Assembly: GCA_028023455.1 (NCBI GenBank) | Contig: JAQFVV010000021.1 | Location: 5,918,853-5,982,852 of the forward strand | Direction: 5' to 3' | DNA: 64,000 nt | Origin: Epiperipatus broadwayi | Taxonomy: Eukaryota; Onychophora; Udeonychophora; Euonychophora; Peripatidae | In this document: positions 24,473 to 34,772 of the stretch, piece by piece | Numbering within the stretch: the first letter of the stretch is position 1 | Layout: every line of letters begins with the position of its first letter | The notes under the pieces: model-generated | Told to the model about the DNA's origin: nothing | The model's database searches: none | Seen by the model: only the letters and a program-made list of their open reading frames with translations | Made by a program: the position numbers and the translations under genes

Positions 24473-25165
24473 AGTTATCAAATGACCTCTCAAGCAGGCT
24501 AATCATTTGTTAATTCTCCTGTGTGGATTAGCATAGTGGTAGGGTGACAGATTCCACACTGTTGCCCTTAGTTATCACATAACTTACAAAGCAACTTATC
24601 CTTTAGTGATTTGAAAGCTATTAACTTATCTTTTTGTTCCCAATTATCAGATGACATCCCAATCAACCATTCATTCACTTATTTGCCTTGTTGTGGATCA
24701 CTACAGTCATAAAGTTGTGACTTGAAAGTAAGTTCAAGCAGTCTTTTCTTGTCTTCCACTATCAGATAACTTTCCAAGCAAGTGAATTATTAAATTATTT
24801 ATTCTGTATGGTGTAGTACTGTAGTAGAATGATAGGCTTGGGAGCCAAGCTCAACTAGTCTCTTTATCCTCAATTATCAGATGCCCTCTTAAGCAATTGA
24901 TCATTCAATTATTTACAATGTATATAGTGCAGTAGTAGAGTTATAAATTCTAAAATTAAATTCAATATGACATTCCTTCAATTATTAAATGACCTCCCAA
25001 GCAACTGATCATTCAATTATTTGCCTACATAGTTTAGTACAGTGATAGAATAACTAACTGACTTAACTGAATGTGTCCACATTACAGTTCAATCCGTTGT
25101 TTACTTGATGCTCAAACATGATATGACCCTCTAAGCAACTAAACACTCACTTATTTTACCATAAG
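24473..25165 (+). repeat. Degenerate tandem array of family 2 SINE-like units, about 110-bp period
   Basis: Seven unit starts are recognisable near 24473, 24571, 24641, 24758, 24871, 24980 and 25112. Each begins with a variant of AATTATCAGATGACCTCCCA then AGCAACTGATCATTCAATTA. Most then show TGGTGTAGTACTGTAGTAGA. The same units occur singly elsewhere, so this looks like head-to-tail accumulation of an old SINE. Confidence 0.65.
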
Positions 25166-26721
25166 TTATAAAAAATGCTATTTTTTTTTTTTAAATCTTC
25201 TATAAGAAAATCAATGAAAATAGATTAAAAAAAAGGATGTAATAAAATTAGATATAACTTTTTTTTTATTCTATATTATTTGTTTTTCAAAAATGACTCA
25301 TTTCTTAAAGAACGAATGCAGATCAAGCTTAATTTGATCTTTATCAGCCATGGCTAGTTGCTATAGGATATATTTGCTCCTATAAACGAAAAGCCAATAA
25401 AATGTAGTTGACGAACGTAAATTTATTTGATTAAAAAAAAAAAACCAGCATAAAATCATGATTATTAATTATTAATTCTTTATATCAGTTCCCCTGTGTA
25501 ATATTTTTAAATGTTGTAGGTTTTCAAATAGCTAAGTTTCAATTCAGCTTGAAAAAGTTAAATATTTTAAATTTATGACAGGGGAAAAATATTTTTAATT
25601 TAAAATTATAAGAATTTAACAATAAGGAATTAATAAAAATATATAAATAATGGTACATGATGTTAACAGTAACAGTTTCTTCGTTATTAAGTTTTCCCTG
25701 TGACGTGATATTCTTTCATTCCAAAAAAAAAAATGCATTAATATCTCGGAAACATCCAATGTAAAACTGACCATATGAAAAGCTATTTACCTGGAATTTA
25801 TGACCTGGCGCCCGTAATAGATAAATAGCAGCATGAATATATGACCTGACATCTTTAATAGATAAATAATATTAGCATTTATATTCCAAATCATGCCAAT
25901 AATTAATGTTTTTATTCTACTAATTAATCAAATTTTGAATTAACACACAATATAAATATGGTTTTCCTGCTCCAAATTGAAAAGCAATCCATAAAATTCA
26001 AAATATGCTATTCTTGAGCATAAGAAGTGATGATCATATTCCAGAACTCATATTTGGAAGTTGATGGAGAAACTTTTATAAAATAGAATACAGATATACA
26101 CAAAATCTTTTGACACTGAAGTTTTTATAAAAAATAATTATTATTTTTTAATTATTAGAATATTTTTTGTTCCTTTATTAACTTTAATAACAGTTGATGT
26201 TTTTTTTTTAAATGAAGTATCCTGAAGTAAAATTTATGATAAATCTGATATGAAATATATAAAACTTGTTAAAGATAACTATATATTTTAAAAATAAAAT
26301 TATATACTTTTCAATATTTTTTTACAGACAGTATAATAAATTTGTTTTTATTATTTTATAATCACTGTAAATAAACCTAGCTTATAATATTAAAACGTTT
26401 TTGTAAAAAAAAAAGAAGATTGGGTATTTTTTTAAAGATTAAGATAAAGTTGATCTAAATGTGTCATTTTTAATGAGATAATCCATAATCTTGGATATCA
26501 ATATTTTGAGATTGATTACATGGCTGACTAGTTTTAATCTATATTAATTGATTGCTTTATAGATTAGTGTGTGGTTGTGCTTGTTGAAAAATTAATGCAT
26601 TTTCATTACTTGTCAACAATTCTTAAATTTAGAATAGGAATGGAACAGGTGTTTAAATTAGGGTGTTTACATGTATTTGTATATGAGTACATTTTTTTTA
26701 ACGTAAACAAAAAAAAAAAGG
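25166..26721. other. AT-rich DNA, no gene seen
   Basis: No supported feature up to the hAT element. Confidence 0.45.
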
Positions 26722-27077
26722 CTCTATACCAGGGGTGGTGAACCTTTTTACCTGTATGTGCCAAAAATTTCCAAAAAATATTTATTGAATGATTGGCATG
26801 ACATACAGTTATTAAACAAATTATAAACAACTTAATTTTTACAGTTTTTTAAAAGTTTATAAAACAATAATAATTAAACAAAAATTCTAAAAAAGCTAAA
26901 TAAAAGTGAACAATATTTATTTTGAATAGCACATGTTGAATAAAATGTAATAGTAAAAAATTAATAGTAATTAAAACAAAATTTTGGAAATAAACATAAA
27001 ATGAAGGTAAATAGACATTATTTAATGAGATTTTTACTGTTGTACATTGGATGCCAAATGCTTTATATATATCTCGT

Positions 27078-28720
27078 TCACATTTTGTCAATTTTAATAA
27101 TGTAGATGCTAGATTCATCTGTCTTTCTATTTCTCGAACTGTCTTTAAATAAATTTATTTCTGAAAACAATGGTTTACATGCATATGTAGAGGAGAAAAT
27201 TAATAATATAGTGGTCGCTAATTTTTTTAAACAATCAAATGTTTCAGGAATAGCATTCCAGGCAGTCAATAGTTCCTCTTCAAACATTCTTTTTACATAT
27301 GCCCAATAATCGATCATTTTCCATCATTTCTAACTCATTCCCAAGTCAACAAGTTTCTGTTTCCATGTAGAACTGGATCGAAAATTGACTGATTGCATTT
27401 CCATATTTTCCTAATTAAGCCATTCAAAAATTTCTAACTTGAGATTCCATTGATATTGTGTCTAGGTATAAGATAAATTTTTATGTTTTTGAAATCGTCT
27501 GAACTGTGTAAATCTTAAAGAAAATTCATCAATTTTCAATTGAATTACAGCACAAAAGACTTGCATCAACTTTACATGATCTGGCTTATGAGATTCTAAA
27601 TTACTCAAAAACTTTTTTAGATTTGGAAAATATTTGAAGATGTAAGAAATAACATCACAATTGAATATTTGAATTTAACCTCTAATGATTTGATCAAATC
27701 AAACATGACAACAATTGTCTTATTATAACCTTGAAGTTTCACTTTTAATTCATTTAGATGTGAACACATATCAATAAAAATATTAATTTCAAAAGCCATT
27801 CAACATCAATTAATTCATTATATTTTTCAATGATTTTCTCATCATAAAACAGTCCAATTTCATCTAAACACTCAATGAATCTTTGAAGAACTTTTCTTCA
27901 ACTTAACCATCAGACATTGTAGTACATAAGTAAACCATCGTATGCTGATTCACCTCACTCAATAAATTTATAAAATAAACTGGCTAACTTAGTGCCAACA
28001 GTTCACAACATCATCCAGTGGATTAAAATTAACCTTGTGCATAAAATATGCTGATGTATAATGCAATGAAAACCCAAAATTGAATGTCCAATACGGTTGG
28101 AAATAAACTGAGAAACCCATTTTCTTTTCCAGTCATACTTCGAGCATCATCTGTAGTTACTGATACAATGTTGGCAACATCTATTTCTTTTTCGGCAAGT
28201 AGGTTTGAAAAACTTCATTGCAAATATCTATTCCTTTTGTTGTTGTTACTAATGAGCTTAAACAGATCAATTCTTTGATATTATTTCTAACACAATAGCG
28301 AATAAAAATAGCCAGCAGGCTGATTCATTTATGTCTGTACTTTTATCAATGCAGAGAGAAATTAAACTAGATTTTACATCTCGTTTATTGGCAAGTTATT
28401 TTATTAGTCATTTGCAGGACTCTTTCTTTAACTGTATTTCTAGCCAATGATAAATCTTTTATGCTCTGAATAATTTTTGCGTTGTTTTTAAAATCTTCAA
28501 AAAGAACTGGTGCACATTTCATCTAAGCTTCTTTCATATATTCTTCATCATTCAAAGGTTTCCCATATTTGACAATTACATTTGAAATAAAAAAATTAGC
28601 AGCAGTTATATTTGAATGATTTTCGATAAATTTCATTAAGATGTTGATTGAATATTTATATTTTTAAATGCTTGGGCAATATATTCTTTTTGTTCATCTT
28701 TGCTTTTTTCACAGAGCGAT
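27078..28720 (-). pseudogene. hAT transposase pseudogene (ZBED5/FAM200-like clade)
   Basis: Read on the minus strand in order: about 28320-28370 a SLCIDKSTDINES block, about 28090-28175 TDDARSMTGKENGFLSLF (the conserved TDG.. MTGK motif, here TDD), about 27700-27770 CSHLNELKVKLQGYNK, and about 27160-27220 LIFSSTYACKPLFSEIN from the C-terminal hAT dimerisation domain. The order and spacing fit transposases of the clade that also gave rise to ZBED5 and FAM200-type host genes. Several frameshifts and stops separate the blocks. The expected G of the TDG motif is replaced by D. No start codon could be fixed. Confidence 0.85.
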
Positions 28721-28839
28721 TTATGATTGGTCTCGTTACCGATGATGTTCTCAATACAACTTTTACAACAAAACTCCAAGTTAAAACAAAAAACAAAAAC
28801 GTCCTTTGATAATATTGATTAGCATTTTGTTCCTTTGTT

Positions 28840-28974
28840 CACGATTTTGATTATTTTTCATATGTCATAGCATCGGCCGGGACGCGAACCCACAACCGTC
28901 TGCAACCAACTACTTGCTTGCAAGGCAGTTGCGATGATCTCTCGGCTAACAACGCTTGACACGATTTTGATTAT
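28840..28974 (-). mobile_element. tRNA-derived SINE (family 1) nested in the hAT element
   Basis: The 15-bp TSD CACGATTTTGATTAT lies at 28840-28854 and 28960-28974, enclosing a 105-bp SINE at 28855-28959. Read on the minus strand it has GTTAGCCGAGAGATCATCGC (A box region), CTTGCAAGCAAGTAGTTGG, a good B box GGTTCGCGTCC and CATATG plus an A tail. It inserted after the hAT element arrived. This is the cleanest family member and defines the ends. Confidence 0.95.
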
Positions 28975-29634
28975 GTTAAAAAAATGAATGGTGGCAACAC
29001 GTTTAGGCAAAAAAAGATTAGGACAGAAAATAATTTTACTACTTTTACTTTACTTTGAAAAAAACTACTTCAAAGAGTTATATTGGGATTATTTGACAGG
29101 TTGAATTAAAATATCATATAATTTTTTTTTCAAATTTTGTAATACATTTCTTCTAATCACAATTCAAATGTAAATTGAATTCTACTATAATATTATATTT
29201 ATTTATTTTATTTTTGGTTTACAATAAATTTTTATTAGTACAGATTTTAACAACAAAAAAAATATTGAATAATTTAAAGCATAGAAAATTAGTATATGTT
29301 AATAGTTCGCCTGCCAGCAAAAAATTCAAACGTGCCACCTCTGGCACGCGTGTCATAGGTTCGTCATCCCTGCTCTATACCATATTCTATAACTTGGTGT
29401 AAATTCATCTAGATAAACTTAACTATTTGTTTCCATACTCTAACCATACTTAAGTTTGATATTTCAAGTAAATATCCATAATTAATCATTCACTATTAAT
29501 AAAAAAAGCAAGTATCTAGCTATTCTTAGCTAGAAGATAAATAAATATGAAAAACACCATCCAAAAATTGAAAAGCTCAGGTAATAAGCTAAGTTTTTTA
29601 CTGCTTTCTTTATGGTAAGACGATAAAAATATCT

Positions 29635-29745
29635 TTTACTTTTTCTCATATGTCATAGCATCGGCTGGGCAGCGAACCTGCTAACCGGAGACAACTGCTT
29701 GTTAGGCAGCTGTGCTGACCTCTCGATCACCAACGCTTGACAGTT
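29635..29745 (-). mobile_element. tRNA-derived SINE (family 1)
   Basis: In minus orientation: TCAAGCGTTGGTGATCGAGA, a GTCAGCACAGCTGCC segment, a B-box-like GGTTCGCTGCCC and CATATG with an A/T tail. No clear TSD. Confidence 0.8.
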
Positions 29746-30161
29746 TTTTTTTTTATTGTTTAGCTAATTTTAGCTTTACAACTTTCTTGAAGTTTTATAT
29801 TCTAATAATTTTAAACACTCTAATATTTGCACTCAGAATTTGTTGTAGTACTCCATAAATATATATATTAATTTTTTTTAGTTTTCTTCAGCACCCCTCA
29901 TCTCACTTTCAGCATGTATATGTTTGGGAGCACATATTTAACTGAATAACTATTTCCTTTAGCTTTTTTCTTTTTATTAATTTTCATAACTGTGTAAAAT
30001 AATTCGAAATACTTATTTAATTTTATTTTAATATTCAAATTTCTGCCTATTTCTCTTTCTTAATTGACCTACATCCTTCATCTGCTTTGTGATCTGATTT
30101 GTTATTATGTATATAATGTTTTCATGGGTATATGATGTAAATAAAATAATTTAGGGGTCAA

Positions 30162-30925
30162 TCTGTGTGTTAGTTTTGATTAATTCTCAATGTTTCGATG
30201 AAGTAGCATCCTCCATTGTCAAGGTTAAATTTTCAAAGAAAAACCATTAGATCTCAAATGATGAGGAGATTGAGTGTGAGGTAAAGGATGAGATTGAGTG
30301 TAAGGTAAAGAATGAGATTGAATATGATGTAGTTGAGCATTCAAAATACATAAATTAGCAAAATGTTTATTTTTTTTTCAGTTTCACAATTAAGTGTTTT
30401 CAAGTTTATATTAGAAGAAATAAGTAAAATAAGTGGTCTTTATAAGACTGGAATACACTGTGCTTCACCATCTCTATTTAAACCAATTGGTCTTTTTAAT
30501 ATTTCAATTGACTCCTGCATGGTTCTCAAATCATACTTTTCCAAATAGTAAAAATACTTGCTACTTTGGAAAAGTATGATTTAAGAACAATGAGGGAATC
30601 AAGTGAAATATTAAAAAGACCAACTAATTTAAAAAGAGCTGATGAAGCCCTATGTATTCCAGCCTTATAGAGACTACTTATTTTATCTTTTTATTCTAAT
30701 GTAAATTTGAAATCAATTAATGGTGAAACTGAAGAAAATAAACATTTGGTTAATCCACATATTCTGAATGCTTAACTACTTCATGATAAATCTCATTCTT
30801 TATCTCACATTCAATCTCGTTACTATTTGGTATCTAACAATTTTTCTTTAAAAAGGTAACCTTGACAATGGTGGATGCTATTTCATAGAAACGTTGGGAA
30901 TTAATCAAAACTAATACATGGTTTA
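30162..30925. mobile_element. Large foldback element, about 760 bp
   Basis: Two arms of about 370 bp meet near 30545-30560. The outer ends are GTGTTAGTTTTGATTAA and TTAATCAAAACTAATAC. The left arm carries three 21-bp units (AGATTGAGTGTGAGGTAAAG type), but the right arm keeps about one, showing tandem change after duplication. Near each end, reading outward, lies CTTGACAATGGAGGATGC then CATCGAAACATTGAG, which resembles a decayed hammerhead (core, stem, GAAAC). No real gene; the short frame at 30363 is part of an arm. Confidence 0.7.
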
Positions 30926-30954
30926 ATCCAAAAACTATTATATATATATATATA

Positions 30955-31065
30955 ATGGAAAAACTTATTTAGCCTCAGGGGGATTATCAATTAGTAGTAA
31001 TTAGTAGTTTCCTGGCAACATCAAAATGCAAAAGTTATTTTTGTTTACATGAATATAATCTCATT
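30955..31065. repeat. Dispersed repeat, family 3
   Basis: Third copy of the 18249/21660 repeat (ACTTATTTAGCCTCAGGGG, then TTATTTTTGTTTACATG). Confidence 0.5.
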
Positions 31066-32060
31066 GTTTTCATTTTTTATTATAATGACAATCCATAAAA
31101 ATATTTAATTTATATATATAAGAGATTGAAATAGAATTGGATAAGTTAAAAAAGGATTATAATATTTATGATTTTGATTGTAAAATAAAAAAGAATAAAT
31201 ATAAAATATTATTAATAAGAGAAGAATGAATAAGAAAATAATAGATATAATATGATTTAAAAATTAAAAAAAATATTTTTAGTATAATAAATTAATGTTG
31301 AGCAGAGAAATATATAAAAATAAAATAAGCATTTTATTAATTTGAAAGTAATAAAATTATAGTTTTAATTTATAATAGTAATATAGATGATTATTAAAAA
31401 TAGTAAAAGAAACAATATATTTAAATTAATAGTTGTTCTTGAATATATATATATATATATATAGAAATATACATATAATTTATATTTATTTTATGTTTCA
31501 ATTTAATGTTATATATTTAGACTATTTTATTTAGTTTTGATTCCATTTTTATCACATTTAATTAATTTATTTTTATTATATTTTGTTTTATTTTATTATA
31601 TTTTATATTATTTTTCTTTGTTTTTTTTAATTTTCTTGTTTTCATTATTAATTTTTTTTTTGTTTTATTTATATAGTTATTTATTTTATTTTTTTTATTA
31701 TATTATAGCTCTGAAGAAGACTGCAGAACAGTTGAAATGTCAGATTGTGTGTATATATATATACAATAAAATTTTTTTTGCTTACAAGTATTTAAAGTAA
31801 GATGGACAAATTGTATTAATATAAAATATTACAGCAAAATAAAGTAAATGATAGATGTGGTTACCTTTGTAAGCAAGTAAGTACAAGAATGTAAGGATAA
31901 CTGTTTCTGACATTAAAATTTCGCAGTGGATACAAACAAATACTTTATAAAGAAGTGGCATTTGAATTTATTAACCATTTCTCTTAAAAGAATGTGGGTA
32001 TTCATATTTTAAAAAAGAAGAAACAACAAAGACAAAAAATAAAAAGTTAAAAACCAGTTT
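31066..32060. other. AT-rich DNA with a hammerhead-like motif at 31711-31750
   Basis: The plus strand has CTGAAGA, A, a five-pair stem GACTG/CAGTT with loop CAGAA, GAAA and TGTC. The core fits CTGANGA, but there is one extra base before stem II and stem I is weak. An Asn/Lys-rich frame at about 31122-31230 may be coding debris of the same element. The hydrophobic frame at 31537-31800 is low complexity. Confidence 0.35.
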
Positions 32061-32064
32061 AAAT

Positions 32065-32410
32065 AATTGAATGATTTACTGCTTGGGAGTTTATAAGTTT
32101 AAATTTAAGAACTTGAAGTAATAAGACTGGGATCATGGTCTGTCAGCTTTGAACTCGAGGGTTTGCCAGTCTACTACTAATAAATTGTTCAGGGCTACAA
32201 TTGAATTGTTTGTTACTTGGAAGTTCGTAAAGAAGTCTATGCATTAGAAGTGACCAAGCTGGACCACAATCAATGAATCTTCAGCTTCAGAGCTTGACCT
32301 TTTTCCACTGCATCAAACTGTACAGAACTACAAACAGAAAAGCAGATGATTTCTTGCTTAGAAGTTCATGAAACATTCAAAACAGAAAGTGTCAGAGTGA
32401 GTCATATGAT
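32065..32410 (-). repeat. Tandem family 2 SINE-like units
   Basis: Two full units (about 32065-32200 and 32203-32335) and part of a third lie head to tail in minus orientation, each with a CTTGGGAGTTTATAAG-type tail and a CAAACTGTACAGAAC-type head. Confidence 0.55.
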
Positions 32411-32491
32411 TTTCTCTATCCTTCCACTTACTTCCTGGTTTATTTAAAGTTGTAATTATAAATTTTATTAAACGCTCACTATTATTTCAGT

Positions 32492-32624
32492 AATAGCTTT
32501 AACAAGGCTGTAAACCTTAGCAATGAGCGTCTGAAAAAGTCGTCACTAGGGACCTACAGAGGTCCCTAGTGACGACTTTTTCAGACGCTCATTGCTAAGG
32601 TTTACAGCCTTGTTAAAACTATTC
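32492..32624. repeat. Perfect palindrome, 57-bp arms and 4-nt loop
   Basis: Bases 32499-32555 and 32560-32616 are exact reverse complements with ACAG between. Imperfect complementarity continues for about 8 bp outside. Arms this perfect in a decayed region imply recent formation or gene conversion between arms. Cruciform extrusion is possible. No hammerhead core. Confidence 0.95.
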
Positions 32625-32789
32625 CTGGTTTATTGTAATTTTTTAAATAAATATTTCTGATTTCATCAATATAGATACACATCTTTTTTTAAATTATGTA
32701 TTTATTTATTTTTTGACATGCGGATCCTATAAATATTTTTTTCTATTGATATAAATAAAAGCTAAAATACCTTAGCTTGTAATAATTAT

Positions 32790-33152
32790 TATTAAGCCAA
32801 TAAACATCCACATGATCACTATTTCTTATGCTTGCTCTTAACTGTTATTAAAACAGGCAAAACTCTCTATACATATTGCCACTCAGTGCAATCCAGAATA
32901 ATCAATGGATTCCAGAAGGCTTGTGCATAAAATCCCCATCTAGTGCCTACTCATCCAATATCCTCAGACTAGTTTCTGGCTTGTGGCCTTCATCAGTGAG
33001 GTGCCTTGGATCTGAGAGCACTAACTCTTAGGATCTAATGCAACCCTCCAGAAATTAGTCTGAGGATATTATGCACAAGCCTTCTGGCATCCATTGATTA
33101 TTCTGGCTTGCACTGAGTGGCAATATGTATAGAGAGTTTTGCCTGTTTTAAT
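32790..33152. mobile_element. Family H foldback with hammerhead, tail on the left
   Basis: Inverted ends ATTAAAACAGGCAAAACTCT (from 32847) and AGAGTTTTGCCTGTTTTAAT (to 33152). The left side is followed outward by a ~57-bp one-sided tail (ATCCACATGATCACTATTTC, then TTATGCTTGC) that is found, inverted, on the right of the copies at 39484 and 52977. The left arm has a complete hammerhead. The right arm retains only its 3' half (about 33051-33065, GAAATTAGTC then TGAGG). Confidence 0.8.
32962..33001 (-). ncRNA. Hammerhead ribozyme, type I (family H)
   Basis: Minus strand: stem I CCTCA (33001-32997), CTGATGA (32996-32990), stem II GGC/GCC within AGGCCACAAGCCA, GAAA (32976-32973), CTAGTC giving a minimal stem III and GTC, and stem I 3' strand TGAGG (32966-32962), perfectly paired. 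The base pair next to the core in stem II would be A-A, the only departure from consensus. Confidence 0.8.
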
Positions 33153-33240
33153 GATTATTATTACGTAAGTGGAATGGGTGTCTGAATTTTATATTATTTT
33201 ATTTTAATGAGCATGACATTTTAATTCTTTACCAAAAAGC

Positions 33241-33242
33241 AA

Positions 33243-33275
<33 letters not shown>

Positions 33276-33341
33276 GAAGAGAGAGAGAGAGAGGGAGAGA
33301 GAGAGGGAGGGAGGGAGGGAGGGAGAGAGAGAGAGAGAGAA
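33241..33341. repeat. GA-rich simple repeat
   Basis: (GA)n with (GGGA)n interruptions, about 100 bp of purines on the plus strand. Confidence 0.95.
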
Positions 33342-33463
33342 ACTGTTATAGAAAAGATTCCACAAAATTTATACAAACCTATCTGTAAAATGTAAATCCA
33401 CGTGGTCCATTTTTCTATTTTACTTGATATTTTAAATTGCTATCTTTTAATTTCTTCAGCAGA

Positions 33464-33720
33464 CTAAATTTCTTTCTGAAATACTTCAACACCATGTCTA
33501 ATTGTATCTCTCTGATGTATTCTATTCTCTCTCAAATCTTCCTTATGGAGATAATTGACTTTTGTATTAATCTTTAGAATGTCTTTAAGATAATCCTTAT
33601 AACATAGATGGCATCTACCTCTCCTATAAAAATAATCTTTAAGGTCATCATAAAATATCCTTTTAGAAAATCTTGCATTCTTCATTTGTTTTCCAAGTCC
33701 AACCCAAGGTGTGATTTTAC
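33464..33720 (-). pseudogene. LINE reverse transcriptase C-terminal fragment
   Basis: The minus-strand frame reads FSKRIFYDDLKDYFYRRG, then YKDYLKDILKIN and DLRENRIHQRDTIRHGV. This follows the usual tail of LINE polyproteins (KR..Y.EL..GKR..G....R..D.LK..L, then W...A.DR..WR..V..G). It is 5'-truncated and isolated, and the upstream frame (33686-33720) is shifted. It belongs to a different LINE type from the copies at 4.6 and 10.4 kb. Confidence 0.65.
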
Positions 33721-34107
33721 AATAATGGACACTATAATATCACATCCCACAAGGTGAAGAAGACATTAAAGTTTTAAAGAGCATTGTTAAATGATACTTT
33801 TCTAATACCTTTATGTTGTGGCAATAGAATAGCTAAGACGTTCGTACTTCCACACAATAAAATTAGACAAAATAACAGCTATATAATAACTTAGTTAGAG
33901 TACTTAATTCTCTGTGATAAAATACTCCGTCTTTTAATATGTTAAAAGCAGCAGCAATGCATTGGAGTCTATGTCACATTTCATCATCTAAGTTAACCAC
34001 ACACATGATATTTCTGATTCCAATTTCCTTTTCTTTTCTTTTGTTAAAGCTTTTACTTTATTGGATTATAAAATAGGTGACAGAAGTAATTTATTGATGA
34101 AAAAGAA
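33721..34107. other. AT-rich DNA, no gene seen
   Basis: Nothing supported. Confidence 0.4.
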
Positions 34108-34772
34108 GGCACTTGTGAATTTTCAAGTAAACCAAGATGGCAGTGTAGATTTTTTATAAATATACAGTTTCAGGGACTTACAATTTACTGAAGATGTGAT
34201 AGTTGTCAAATTAAAACAAAATTAAAAAATTGATTGTTAAATTTAAAAAAAGGAATAATCCCAATAAACTTCATTATTTTTTTTTTTACTTATAATATGA
34301 GAAATGATAAGACATTCTTAATATTGTCATACTTTATTCAATTCAGCATGTTTTCTTTTTGTCAGCTGTTTTTTTTGATAAATTATCATAATGATACAAA
34401 TTTGGGACCTTCCTGTCACAGAACATGATGCAATGGATTATTTCCAAAGATATAGAATCCTGCCCTCCTGAAAAATGTGTGCTAATGGTCATAATATGAT
34501 TGCATTCAGCTAACATGAATAAAGAGTAAATATTGTGTATATATATATATATTATTTTTTTTGTTAATAAGTTAACCCCCCCCCACAAATATTGTAATTA
34601 ATTTTTCCACAATGATTTCTTTTTTTAAAATTATCAGTAATAAACAAATAAAATGTAAATATTAAATACAATGTTTCCTAGCAGGAATTTTTAAAACATT
34701 TTTTGAGGCCCCCAAAACTGTAGATTTATCAAAAATATGGGCTGCTATCTTGGTTTACTTGAAAACTCTCAA
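34108..34772 (+). mobile_element. Merlin-like (ISXO2/IS1016-type) DNA transposon remnant
   Basis: Terminal inverted repeats of about 70 bp share TTTTCAAGTAAACCAAGAT. At 34406-34510 the plus strand encodes DLPVTEHDAMDYFQRYRILP, a stop, then KMCANGHNM. This matches the N-terminal zinc-binding segment of ISXO2-like transposases (A..F.......P....C..C...M). The catalytic DDE part is missing, so this is an internally deleted, non-autonomous copy. The exact ends and TSD are unclear. Confidence 0.6.

Larger units (their letters stand above)
26722..29380 (-). mobile_element. hAT DNA transposon with exact 8-bp target-site duplication
   Basis: The element runs from 26730 to 29372 and is flanked by CTCTATAC on both sides (26722-26729 and 29373-29380), the 8-bp duplication expected for hAT. 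The ends are inverted repeats: CAGGGGTGGTGAACCT on the left, and CAGGGATGACGAACCT read from the right. The interior encodes a decayed transposase on the minus strand. A SINE is nested at 28855-28959. The length (2643 bp) is normal for an autonomous hAT once the SINE is subtracted. Stops and frameshifts make it inactive. Confidence 0.93.

Noticed and set aside
24473-25165. CRISPR-like array
   Set aside because: Units are degenerate, about 110 bp, without constant short repeats and variable spacers; the genome is eukaryotic.
31537-31800. Hydrophobic 87-codon frame that looks like a membrane protein
   Set aside because: T-rich low-complexity DNA always gives Phe/Leu/Ile/Tyr; no family match.
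34576-34584. GTTAACCCCCCCCC as a possible piggyBac end (TTAA plus C-rich terminus); similar at 14351
   Set aside because: No matching second end or transposase found nearby, and other C runs lack TTAA.
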